Origin: DASUBN01 sp964584665
GTDB taxonomy: Bacteria; Pseudomonadota; Gammaproteobacteria; Natronospirales; REEB76
Length of the DNA stretch: 36,574 bases
Direction of reading: 5' to 3'
Assembly (NCBI GenBank): GCA_964584665.1
Contig: CAZPAO010000022.1
Coordinates: 1-36,574 of the forward strand
Shown: piece by piece, positions 1-6,601 of the stretch
Numbering within the stretch: position 1 is the stretch's first letter
How the letters are laid out: every line of letters starts with the position of its first letter
Notes under the pieces: generated by a model
What the model saw: the letters and a program-made list of their open reading frames with translations, nothing else
The model's database searches: none
What the model was told of the DNA's origin: nothing
Position numbers and translations under genes: made by a program

Positions 1-268
1 AGGTCTTGCCGTCGAAGCCCACGTCGGAGGAGGTGTAGCCGATGTCGCAGATGACACGGCGCACGAGTTCTTCGAGGTCCACCCAGGCGTTGGTGGTGAC
101 TTCGCCCGCCACCACGGCGACGCCGGTCTTGACCAGCGTCTCGCAGGCGACGCGCGCGCGCTTGTCCTGCGCGAGGATGGCGTCCAGCACTGCATCCGAG
201 ATCTGGTCCGCGACCTTGTCGGGATGGCCTTCCGAGACGGATTCCGAAGTGAAGAGATAGTGGGACAT
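1..268 (-). CDS. metK: S-adenosylmethionine synthetase, N-terminal part (runs off the window)
   Basis: MetK makes S-adenosylmethionine from ATP and methionine in the cytoplasm. Only the first ~89 residues are present, because the gene leaves the left edge of the window. The start reads MSHYLFTSESVSEGHPDKV, which contains the family's N-terminal signature (FTSESVSEGHPDK). DAVLDAILAQD and TTNAWVD follow and are also typical. The ATG at 266-268 is preceded by a GGAG about 6 nt away. An in-frame ATG three codons upstream has a Shine-Dalgarno too close to be used, so the inner start is preferred. The gene diverges from the exbB operon across 345 bp. No SAM-sensing riboswitch was recognised in the leader. 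Family call is certain; the exact start is likely. Confidence 0.97.
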   Translation of the reverse strand, partial: MSHYLFTSESVSEGHPDKVADQISDAVLDAILAQDKRARVACETLVKTGVAVVAGEVTTNAWVDLEELVRRVICDIGYTSSDVGFDGKT

Positions 269-326
269 GCGCTCCATTTCCTGATGCTGTCGGTGCGGCC
301 CAAGGGGGTCGCTTCAAGGGGGCAAT

Positions 327-332
327 AGTGTA
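327..332 (-). promoter_or_regulatory. Candidate -10 of the metK promoter
   Basis: Read on the minus strand this is TACACT, about 60 nt upstream of the metK start. The hexamer 17 bp upstream (TCGTAA) matches the sigma-70 -35 consensus at only three positions. It overlaps one arm of the 9-bp inverted repeat at 351-359. Weak sequence-only call. Confidence 0.3.
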
Positions 333-350
333 CCGGCTTGGTCAGCCTTT

Positions 351-487
351 TACGACATATTGTCGGGCACGCACTCAAACGGCGCGCCGCATGGGTTCCC
401 AGAGACGGCGGGGGACAGCGTCTATTTTACACCCCCCGGCGGGGCCTTCGCGCGGGCTGGAAAATCAGGTGTTTCCCGTATGTCGTA
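351..487. repeat. Separated 9-bp inverted repeat in the metK/exbB divergent region
   Basis: TACGACATA (351-359) and TATGTCGTA (479-487) are perfect inverted copies about 120 bp apart. They lie in the 345-bp gene-free region between divergent metK and exbB. The left arm overlaps the candidate metK -35, and the right arm is ~40 bp upstream of the candidate exbB -10. They could be paired operator half-sites or chance. The rest of 269-613 contains only weak promoter-like hexamers; no Fur box and no riboswitch were seen. Confidence 0.35.
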
Positions 488-525
488 TTGAGACCGGGTC
501 CGCGAAACTGTCGTCACGGTGCACC

Positions 526-531
526 TATACT
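526..531 (+). promoter_or_regulatory. Candidate -10 of the exbB-exbD-tonB promoter
   Basis: TATACT is a near-consensus -10 hexamer 83 nt before the exbB start codon. No convincing -35 lies 16-18 bp upstream, so either an activator helps or the call is wrong. Confidence 0.3.
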
Positions 532-613
532 CAGGGTGCGACGTTATTCCACCCACAGGCCGCACAGTTTCCGTACCTGCGCGCACATACAAGCATAAGA
601 ACAAGGAGTGCTC

Positions 614-1315
614 ATGCCAGCGCCCCAGAATGCAGACATCAACAACATCCTCAATCCCCCCGACCTCACCCTGGGCCAGCTGGTGCTGCACGCGGATCCC
701 GTGGTGCAGATCGCGCTGGCGCTGCTGGTGATCCTCTCCATCTGGAGCTGGGCGATCATGGTCGACAAGTTCATCGAGATCACGCGGGCGCGACGCGCCG
801 TGCGCAAGCTCGAGGCCGAGGTGCGTGAAGGCGCAGCGCCGGAGACCGTCGCCGCGAACGACAAGCATCCCTGCGCCGACGTGGTGCGGGCGGGCGTGAA
901 GGAGTGGAACTCACCGCCCACGGTGCAGGAGTCCCTGGGCGAGGAGCGCGATCGCGTGGAGCGCAGCATGCGCAACGAACTCGCCTACGAGATCCGGCGC
1001 ATGGAGAAGCGGTTGCCGTTCCTGGCCACGGTCGGCTCCGCCGCGCCGTTCATCGGCCTGTTCGGTACGGTGTGGGGCATCATGAACAGCTTCACCGCCA
1101 TCGCCCAGTCCCACGACACCAGCCTCGCAGTGGTGGCGCCCGGCATCGCCCAGGCGCTGATCGGCACCGCCTTCGGCTTGGCCGCAGCGATCCCGGCGGT
1201 GATGGCCTACAACAAGTTCGCCACCGAGATCGGACGCTACACCGGGCGCATGCAGACGCTCATCAGCACCGTCGGCGGCCAGCTCGTGAAGCAGGTCCGT
1301 ACGGGGAGGGCCTGA
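614..1315 (+). CDS. exbB: ExbB/MotA/TolQ-family proton channel subunit
   Basis: Inner-membrane proton-channel subunit that works with ExbD to energise TonB. The protein is 233 residues. It has one hydrophobic helix near residues 30-50, then a long charged cytoplasmic loop. Two close membrane helices follow, with the family features FLATVGSAAPFIGLFGTVWG and GIAQALIGTAFGLAAAIPAV. An AAGGAG lies 6 nt before the ATG at 614, which rules out the in-frame GTG two codons upstream. ExbB rather than TolQ is inferred from the following exbD and a TonB-type protein, with no tolA, tolB or pal nearby. First gene of a three-gene operon. Confidence 0.93.
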   Translation: MPAPQNADINNILNPPDLTLGQLVLHADPVVQIALALLVILSIWSWAIMVDKFIEITRARRAVRKLEAEVREGAAPETVAANDKHPCADVVRAGVKEWNSPPTVQESLGEERDRVERSMRNELAYEIRRMEKRLPFLATVGSAAPFIGLFGTVWGIMNSFTAIAQSHDTSLAVVAPGIAQALIGTAFGLAAAIPAVMAYNKFATEIGRYTGRMQTLISTVGGQLVKQVRTGRA

Positions 1316-1316
1316 C

Positions 1317-1754
1317 ATGTCCATGAGCGCCCCCCAGGGCGGCTCGTCGGGAGACGAGTCGTCAGGCTACCGGCCGATGGCGGAGATCAACGTCACGCCC
1401 ATGGTGGACGTAATGCTGGTGCTGCTCATCATCTTCATGGTCACGGCACCCCTGATGATGGCGCAGCTGCCCATCGAGCTGCCCAAGACCGCCAACCAGG
1501 ACCTTGGCAAGCCGCCGGAACCGCTGGTGGTGGGTCTCGATGCCCAAGGCCAGTACTACGTGGGCAGCGACCAGGTCAGCGTCACCGACCTGCCGGCCAA
1601 GCTGCAGCAGCTCGCCCAGGACAACCCGGACCAGATCGTCTACGTGCGTGCCGACAAGGGCATCCCTTACGGCCAGGTGATGGAACTCCTGAGCACCGTG
1701 GGCAAGGCCGGCTTCTACAAGATCTCCCTCATGAGCGAGCAACCGAGTGGCTAG
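1317..1754 (+). CDS. exbD: ExbD/TolR-family proton channel subunit
   Basis: Partner of ExbB. It is anchored by one N-terminal transmembrane helix and has a periplasmic C-terminal domain. The protein is 145 residues, typical for ExbD. The motif EINVTPMVDVMLVLLIIFMV at about residues 22-41 contains the conserved membrane aspartate thought to carry protons. The helix is followed by the usual ExbD periplasmic fold ending in VMELLSTVGKAGFYKISLM. The start lies one base after the exbB stop with a GGAGGG ribosome site. The 3' end overlaps the tonB start by 8 bp, indicating translational coupling. Confidence 0.94.
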   Translation: MSMSAPQGGSSGDESSGYRPMAEINVTPMVDVMLVLLIIFMVTAPLMMAQLPIELPKTANQDLGKPPEPLVVGLDAQGQYYVGSDQVSVTDLPAKLQQLAQDNPDQIVYVRADKGIPYGQVMELLSTVGKAGFYKISLMSEQPSG

Positions 1755-2391
1755 GGTCGCGCTGTTCCGGGGCTTCCCGCTCGGATTCGAGATCTCCGTC
1801 GTCCTGCACGTGGTGGTGGTCGCCGCCATCTGGGCGATCCTGCACTTCCACGGCCACGGCATCGCGCTGCCGCGGGTGAGCGATCCGTTCATCCATGCGG
1901 TGGCCATCAGCCTGACGCCGCAGCCGAAACCGCAGCCCAAGCCCCAGACGCCGCCGACGCCGCACGTCCCGCAGCCCACGACGCCGGCCATCGCCAGCGA
2001 ATCGCCGCGTCCCGCGGAGCAGACCACGCCGCCGGTGAAGAGCCCGCCGCCGCCTTCCATGCCGCAGCAGGAGGAACAGCCGGAGGCGCAGGCTAACCCC
2101 GACTACCAGCATATGGCCGAGGCCATACTGGAGCAGAACAAGCACTATCCGCGCGAGGCGGTGATGGCCGGCACCGAAGGCCAGGTGGAACTGCAGTACG
2201 TTGTGAACAACCAGGGCACGGTGCTCGGCTACACGATCGTGAAGTCCTCGGGTTCTGAAGTGCTGGACAACGAGGTCAAGCGTCTGATCCGCAGCGTGCG
2301 CTTCCCGCCGTTCCCCCAGGGCGACACGGACCTGCGCAAGACGCTGGATGTGACCATCGAGTTCAAGCTCGGCGGAAACGTCGGACCCTGA
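1747..2391 (+). CDS. tonB: TonB-family energy transducer
   Basis: TonB spans the periplasm and transmits the ExbBD proton-driven motion to outer-membrane TonB-dependent receptors. The protein is 214 residues from a GTG start. An N-terminal signal-anchor helix spans about residues 13-36. A proline/lysine/glutamine-rich linker follows at about 57-105 (repeats of PKPQPKP type, then PPVKSPPPP). The C-terminal TonB domain covers about 115-212, with YPREAVMAGTEGQVELQYVV and SVRFPPFP. The GTG lies inside the end of exbD, and no later start would keep the membrane anchor. Its substrates cannot be told, as no receptor gene is adjacent. Confidence 0.92.
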   Translation: MARVALFRGFPLGFEISVVLHVVVVAAIWAILHFHGHGIALPRVSDPFIHAVAISLTPQPKPQPKPQTPPTPHVPQPTTPAIASESPRPAEQTTPPVKSPPPPSMPQQEEQPEAQANPDYQHMAEAILEQNKHYPREAVMAGTEGQVELQYVVNNQGTVLGYTIVKSSGSEVLDNEVKRLIRSVRFPPFPQGDTDLRKTLDVTIEFKLGGNVGP

Positions 2392-2409
2392 GATATTTGC
2401 GGGATTTAC

Positions 2410-2436
2410 GCGCCTGCGCCCCTCCGGCGCAGGCGC
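2410..2436. terminator. Perfect stem-loop after tonB (no U-tract)
   Basis: GCGCCTGCGCC pairs with GGCGCAGGCGC around a 5-nt loop, an 11-bp perfect GC-rich stem starting 19 nt after the tonB stop. The downstream sequence (AAAGTGCC) has no T-tract, so this is not a canonical intrinsic terminator. It may stabilise the 3' end or assist Rho. Confidence 0.5.
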
Positions 2437-2504
2437 AAAGTGCCTTATTCAGGCCATTTAACACCTTGCATGTCGCGCGCCTGTCCTAAAGCCCCGGGAA
2501 ATGG

Positions 2505-2510
2505 GATAAT
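2505..2510 (+). promoter_or_regulatory. Candidate extended -10 upstream of the RRM gene
   Basis: TGGGATAAT resembles an extended -10 (TGnGATAAT). No good -35 is visible. If used, the RRM mRNA would have a leader of about 240 nt that includes the repeat at 2550-2676. Confidence 0.28.
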
Positions 2511-2549
2511 GGCCCCGTTATTCAACAGCCTGCGATATCCCTAGAAGCC

Positions 2550-2676
2550 CCCTCAATCGTCGCCTGTCTCGCCGCAATGCGGGTCCGACGACACGAAAAT
2601 CCTCACGTACTCCCGTACGCTCCGGCTTTCGCCACTGCGCCTCGCTCTGTCCCTCGGTCCGCGACGCTCCTTGAGA
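2550..2676. repeat. Structured intergenic repeat, copy A
   Basis: A GC-rich, non-coding segment within the 360-bp gap between tonB and the RRM gene. It shares a core with the segment after pyk (13851-14051): CCTCACGTA, a short loop, TACGCTCCGG, a spacer, then GCGCCTCGCTCT. In this copy CGTAC (2606-2610) and GTACG (2615-2619) form a small hairpin. The ends are weakly inverted: CTCAATCGTCGC at 2552 against GCGACG...TTGAG at 2661-2675. Read on the minus strand it resembles dispersed non-coding repeats of proteobacterial genomes, though the family cannot be named here. No ORF in it is credible. Confidence 0.55.
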
Positions 2677-2751
2677 TGGTTTCCATGTGTTGTCATCGAC
2701 TGCAGAAATGACATGTGTTGATTCTTACTTACTTATCTAGAGAGATTGAAA

Positions 2752-3093
2752 ATGGAACAGAACAAACTGTACGTCGGTAACTTCCCTTATTCCGTGGATG
2801 AGACGCAGCTGCGCGGCATCTTCGCCCAGTACGGCGAGATCTCCGACCTCAAGCTGATCACCGACCGGGACACCGGCCGTCCGAAGGGCTTCGGCTTCAT
2901 CACCTTCGCCACCCAGGCGGCGGCTGAGAAGGCCCTGGAGCAGAACGGCAAGGATCTCGGCGGTCGTCCGCTGAAGGTCAACGTCGCGACCGACAAGCCC
3001 CGCACTGGCGGCGGCGGCGGTGGTGGCGGTGGCTTCCGCGGTGGTAACGGCGGCGGCGGCGGTGGTGGCGGCAATCGCGGCCCCCGTTGGTGA
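2752..3093 (+). CDS. Glycine-rich RRM-type RNA-binding protein
   Basis: Small cytoplasmic RNA-binding protein of 113 residues: one RNA recognition motif (about 5-80) and a glycine-rich tail (86-109) ending NRGPRW. Both RRM signatures are intact: RNP2 LYVGNF at 6-11 and RNP1 KGFGFITF at 45-52. Such proteins occur in cyanobacteria and many proteobacteria and are often cold-responsive, but the role here is not known. The ATG at 2752 gives a start right before the RRM; an in-frame TTG two codons earlier is less likely. It is monocistronic, with its own terminator and a long leader containing repeat copy A. Confidence 0.93.
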   Translation: MEQNKLYVGNFPYSVDETQLRGIFAQYGEISDLKLITDRDTGRPKGFGFITFATQAAAEKALEQNGKDLGGRPLKVNVATDKPRTGGGGGGGGGFRGGNGGGGGGGGNRGPRW

Positions 3094-3130
3094 GCTGAAT
3101 AGCCTCCAGGCTGAATAAGCCCGGAAGCTG

Positions 3131-3159
3131 AAAAGCCCCGCCGCAAGGCGGGGCTTTTT
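3131..3159 (+). terminator. Intrinsic terminator of the RRM gene
   Basis: AAAAGCCCCGCC pairs with GGCGGGGCTTTT around a GCAA tetraloop, and the T-run continues the stem's end. A textbook Rho-independent terminator 38 nt after the stop. The A-run on the 5' side would also let it act on the minus strand. Confidence 0.93.
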
Positions 3160-3169
3160 ATTGCCTCCA

Positions 3170-3175
3170 TATAAT
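3170..3175 (+). promoter_or_regulatory. Perfect TATAAT -10 before the HCCA-isomerase-like gene
   Basis: A consensus TATAAT sits 11 bp after the RRM terminator and 31 bp before the next start codon. The -35 position falls in the terminator stem and is poor. Its placement just after a terminator supports a new transcription unit. Confidence 0.45.
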
Positions 3176-3206
3176 ATGTGGGTGTATCACGGCATCAGGT
3201 GAAGGC

Positions 3207-3857
3207 ATGAACGCTAAGACCGCCCACTGGTACTTCGACCTCATCTCTCCGTATTCCTATCTGCACCTCAAGCGGTTCGGCGAACTGCCGCCGACTCTGG
3301 AGATTGAATACGTGCCGGTGCTGTTCGCGGGCATGCTGAAGCACTGGGAGCACAAGGGCCCGGCGGAGATTCCGGCGAAGCGCATCTTCACCTATCGGCA
3401 CGTCACTTGGCTCGCGGGGCATCTCGGCATCCCCTTCAAGGTGCCCCCGGCCCATCCTTTCAATCCCTTGCATGCCCTGCGGCTGCTGACCGCTGCCGGT
3501 CCGACCCGGCAGAACGTGGAGACTGCCTTCGATATGACGTGGAAGGAGGGGAGCGACATGCAGGATCCGGAGAACCTGAGGGAGCTGGCGGCGCGACTCC
3601 ATATAAAGGATACGGCCGCGGCCCTGGCGGACGAGAGCGTGAAGGCCCGGCTCAAGGCCAACACCGATGCCGCCATCGCCGAAGGGGTCTTCGGCGTGCC
3701 CACCTTCCTGGTGGGGGAGATGCTCTTCTGGGGACAGGACTCCCTCGAGATGATGCAGGACTATCTTAAGGATCCCGCGGCTTTCGATACCGCCGAGATG
3801 AGTCGTGCCGCCTCGCTGCCCGTGGGCACGGCCCGCCGCGAAGTCTCCAAGCCTTAG
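3207..3857 (+). CDS. DsbA-fold oxidoreductase, 2-hydroxychromene-2-carboxylate isomerase-like
   Basis: Thioredoxin/kappa-GST-fold enzyme of 216 residues. The N-terminal WYFDLISPYSYL places a serine (S14) where HCCA isomerases and kappa GSTs hold the glutathione thiol. There is no CxxC, so it is not a disulfide oxidase. The C-terminal EGVFGVPTFLV gives the cis-proline loop, and LFWGQDSLEMM is the usual family ending. HCCA isomerases act glutathione-dependently in naphthalene breakdown, but no catabolic genes are nearby. The substrate is unknown, and a general glutathione-dependent isomerase or transferase role is as likely. The start has an AGGTGAAGG leader. The DNA glycosylase gene begins 1 bp after its stop, so they are probably co-transcribed. 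Confidence 0.88.
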   Translation: MNAKTAHWYFDLISPYSYLHLKRFGELPPTLEIEYVPVLFAGMLKHWEHKGPAEIPAKRIFTYRHVTWLAGHLGIPFKVPPAHPFNPLHALRLLTAAGPTRQNVETAFDMTWKEGSDMQDPENLRELAARLHIKDTAAALADESVKARLKANTDAAIAEGVFGVPTFLVGEMLFWGQDSLEMMQDYLKDPAAFDTAEMSRAASLPVGTARREVSKP

Positions 3858-3858
3858 G

Positions 3859-4455
3859 ATGCGCCTGCGTCGCCTGCTCCGGACTGAATTGCCGGTCGGG
3901 TCGGCGGCCCTGGCGCGTTTCCTCATCGGCAAGACCGTGGTGCGCGCCGTCCCCGGTGGCCGCATGCTGGGCCGCATCGTGGAGACGGAGGCCTACCTGC
4001 CCCGTGATGCTGCCAGCCATGCTTTCAATGGCATGACCCGTCGCAACCGCGTCCTCTTCATGCAGCGCGGCCATGCCTACGTGTATTTCATCTACGGCAA
4101 CCATTTCATGCTGAACGTGAGCGGCGAAGAGGAGGGCATCGGCGGCGGCGTATTGCTGCGTGCCCTCGAGCCACTCGAAGGCCTGGATTTCATGCAGAAA
4201 CTGCGCGGTGACGTGTCGGTGCGGGACCTGGCCCGGGGGCCGGGACGGCTGGCGCAGGCGCTCAAGGTGGACCTGCGCCTGCAAGCCGTGGATCTCTGCG
4301 CGGCGGGGCCCTTGTGGCTGGGGGCACCGCTGAAGCCTCCGGGGCGCATCGGCCGGAGCGTGCGCATCGGCATCAGCAAGGACGCCCACCGCCGCCTGCG
4401 GTTCTATGAGCGGGGCAACGCTTTCGTCAGCGGTCCAGCGGCGTTGCGCGAGTGA
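3859..4455 (+). CDS. DNA-3-methyladenine glycosylase, AAG/MPG family
   Basis: Base-excision repair enzyme that removes alkylated purines and hypoxanthine from DNA. The 198-residue protein matches the AAG (3-methylpurine glycosylase) fold. By comparison with human AAG, E44 in RIVETEAY aligns with the catalytic glutamate (E125), Y46 with Y127, H54 with H136, and Y79 in YVYFIYG with the intercalating Y162. The RGPGRLAQAL segment near 140 is also conserved. The ATG at 3859 is chosen because it follows the upstream stop and leads straight into the family N-terminus. A further-upstream in-frame GTG would only lengthen it into the previous gene. It is unrelated to AlkA and Tag. Confidence 0.92.
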   Translation: MRLRRLLRTELPVGSAALARFLIGKTVVRAVPGGRMLGRIVETEAYLPRDAASHAFNGMTRRNRVLFMQRGHAYVYFIYGNHFMLNVSGEEEGIGGGVLLRALEPLEGLDFMQKLRGDVSVRDLARGPGRLAQALKVDLRLQAVDLCAAGPLWLGAPLKPPGRIGRSVRIGISKDAHRRLRFYERGNAFVSGPAALRE

Positions 4456-4485
4456 AGCGCATGTGGATTTGATAACATCCGGCCC

Positions 4486-5160
4486 ATGAGCAGCAACGAG
4501 CTGACCCACGAAGCCGACTACCAGTTCCATCCTGGCGAAGAGCTGTGGAATACGCTCTTGCATCTCATCGGCTTGGTGTTGGTGCTGGCTGCGCTGCCGG
4601 TGCTGCTGACTCTCGCGGCCGAGCACGGCACGGCCCTGGAAGTGGTGACCTTCAGCATCTATGGAACGACGCTCGCGGCCCTCTACCTGGTCTCGACCCT
4701 CTATCACTATGTGAAGCCCGGTCCCATGAAAAGGGTGCTGCGCCGCGCCGATCACATCACCATCTATTACCTGATCGCCGGCACCTATACGCCTTTCTGC
4801 CTGGTGGCCCTGGGCGGCGTGCTCGGTTGGACCTTCTTTGTGGCGCTGTGGACGCTCGCCATCATCGGTACCGTGTTCAAGCTCAAGGTGGCGCATCGCT
4901 TCGAGTTCTTCTCGACGCTGCTCTATATATTGAAGGGTTGGGCGGGTCTGGCCGTGATCGTGCCTCTGTACCACGCGCTGCCTCTGCCGTCTTTCGTGCT
5001 GGTGCTGGTGGGTGGGGTCTGCTACACCCTCGGCGTGGCGTTCTACAGTTGGGATAAGCTGCCCTACAACCACGCCATCTGGCATGTGTTCTGCCTCGCC
5101 GGCAGTGTAACCCAGTTCATCGCCGTGTTCTTCCTGCTGGGCCTTCCGCTCCCTGTTTAA
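4486..5160 (+). CDS. Hemolysin III / TrhA (PAQR-like) seven-helix membrane protein
   Basis: Integral membrane protein of 224 residues with about seven hydrophobic helices, belonging to the hemolysin III (YqfA/TrhA) branch of the PAQR superfamily. Family features are the early EELWNTLLHLIG, STLYHYV at about residues 72-78, RADHITIYYLIAGTYTPFC, and the late HAIWHVFCLAGS; the spaced histidines are the presumed metal ligands. Members are linked to membrane-fluidity or energy homeostasis; hemolysis has been reported for few. It stands 30 bp after the glycosylase gene and may belong to that operon. Confidence 0.92.
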   Translation: MSSNELTHEADYQFHPGEELWNTLLHLIGLVLVLAALPVLLTLAAEHGTALEVVTFSIYGTTLAALYLVSTLYHYVKPGPMKRVLRRADHITIYYLIAGTYTPFCLVALGGVLGWTFFVALWTLAIIGTVFKLKVAHRFEFFSTLLYILKGWAGLAVIVPLYHALPLPSFVLVLVGGVCYTLGVAFYSWDKLPYNHAIWHVFCLAGSVTQFIAVFFLLGLPLPV

Positions 5161-5256
5161 GCCATCCCGGAAGCTGCTGCGCTCCTGACGCTTCTTGAGT
5201 GTAAGGGGAACTTTGGAGCATCAACACTGTTCCAAACGTCAGTCCTCACAGCTTGT

Positions 5257-6594
5257 ATGGGTGCGTGTATGGGCAAGAACTGGCGCTGGGTGTTGTTCTT
5301 GGGTTTGTTCGTCCCGTGCTTGGGTTCCACCGCCGCCAGTGCCGCGACGTCCATCGTCCTCGGACAAGCGGTGGTATCGCTGGACGGACCCTGGAAGTTC
5401 CATACCGGCGATGACGCCCGTTGGGCCGCCCCCGCGTTCGATGACTCCGGCTGGGAAGACATGGATCTGCACGCGTCGCCGGATGCGAATGACGGCGACG
5501 TGGGGATCGTTCCCTACACCGCCGGTTGGGGCACGAAGGGGCACCCGGACTATCATGGCTATGCCTGGTATCGCTTCCGATTCACGGTGAATGCACCTGC
5601 GGACGGGACGATAGCGCTGCTCGGTCCTTGGGCGGTGGATAGCGTGTATCAGGTCTACGCAAACGGCACCTTGTTGGGAGGCGTGGGGGATTTCTCCGAC
5701 ACCACCCCCGTCGCCCATGGCACCCACTATCCCAAGTTCTTCGCATTGCCGCCGGCCATGGCGAACGGCGGTCCCATGGTCTTGGCGATCCGCGTGTGGT
5801 CGGGAACCTGGACCGGAGCCGATGGCGGCGGCATCCACGTGGCTCCCGCCGTCGGTGAACGGGAGGCAGTCTTCGCCCGTTACCGGCTGCAATGGCTGAA
5901 GATCTTCGAAGGCTATGCGGTGGACGCAGTACCGGCGCTGCTGTTTGTGCTGATGGCCCTGCTGGCCCTGTGTCTGTGGCCGTTCGAGCGCGGAGCCCGG
6001 GCTTCGGGATGGCTGGCGGCGGCACTATTGCTGAGCGGCATACAGCGTGGCAACCAGGCTTTCTTCTTCTGGTGGCAGATCGAGACGATCCAGGAATTCG
6101 TCTACGTCATCACCGTACTGGTTGGCTCCTTGAGTCTTGGCGTCTGGGTCATGGCCTGGTGGGCTTGGTTCAAGGTCGAGCGGCCTCTCTGGTTGCCGCG
6201 AGTCGTCGCAGCACTCACCTTGGCTCTCATCGTCGTCCAGGCCCTGGCGTACTCGAGGGTCTTGGGCAGCATAAGCTTGCCTCACTGGGCAAGCATGGGC
6301 CTGCACGACCTGATCCAGGGCCTGCGATGGGCTTTCCTGCTGGCGTTCGCACTGACCGTATACCAGGGGGTACGCAGCCGTGGACGAGAAGGTTGGTATG
6401 CGTTGCCGGCCACCCTGGCCATCGGCGCGGTGATCTTCTCCGGGGAGCTTTCCGCTCTGCATGTACCCGGCATCTGGTTCCCCTACGGGGTCGGCGTCTC
6501 GCTCAGCGAGTACATGTCCGTGGTGTTCGACGTGCTGCTGTTCGGCCTGTTGCTGCGCCGTCTCTGGAAGCGGCGCCCGGACACTGTTATATAG
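5257..6594 (+). CDS. Membrane protein with GH2-like sugar-binding ectodomain and 7TM region, no output domain
   Basis: A 445-residue protein; the specific family is not recognised. An N-terminal signal peptide (WVLFLGLFVPCLGSTAASA) is followed by an exported beta-rich domain, about residues 35-210. It resembles the jelly-roll sugar-binding domain of family 2 glycosidases (LDGPWKFHTGDD, FDDSGWEDMDL, ANGTLLGGVGDF). About seven hydrophobic helices follow (225-435), and it ends after LLLRRLWKRR. In related architectures this sensor layout feeds a C-terminal GGDEF, kinase or phosphatase domain, and none is present here. The start could be ATG 5257 or ATG 5269 (MGKNWRW); neither has a good ribosome site. 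dapB starts 7 bp after its stop, suggesting co-transcription. Confidence 0.72.
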   Translation: MGACMGKNWRWVLFLGLFVPCLGSTAASAATSIVLGQAVVSLDGPWKFHTGDDARWAAPAFDDSGWEDMDLHASPDANDGDVGIVPYTAGWGTKGHPDYHGYAWYRFRFTVNAPADGTIALLGPWAVDSVYQVYANGTLLGGVGDFSDTTPVAHGTHYPKFFALPPAMANGGPMVLAIRVWSGTWTGADGGGIHVAPAVGEREAVFARYRLQWLKIFEGYAVDAVPALLFVLMALLALCLWPFERGARASGWLAAALLLSGIQRGNQAFFFWWQIETIQEFVYVITVLVGSLSLGVWVMAWWAWFKVERPLWLPRVVAALTLALIVVQALAYSRVLGSISLPHWASMGLHDLIQGLRWAFLLAFALTVYQGVRSRGREGWYALPATLAIGAVIFSGELSALHVPGIWFPYGVGVSLSEYMSVVFDVLLFGLLLRRLWKRRPDTVI

Positions 6595-6601
6595 TGTGGG
6601 C

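Noticed and set aside
269..613. SAM or SAH riboswitch in the metK leader
   Set aside because: No match to the SAM-II, SAM/SAH or SAH riboswitch cores could be found by eye on the minus strand; the only structure is the spaced inverted repeat.
6461..6601. Fusion or frameshift joining the 7TM protein to dapB
   Set aside because: The dapB frame stays open upstream inside the 7TM gene, but that stretch is Ser/Cys-rich shadow sequence. The 7TM ORF ends in a proper stop and dapB has a normal ATG and N-terminus.
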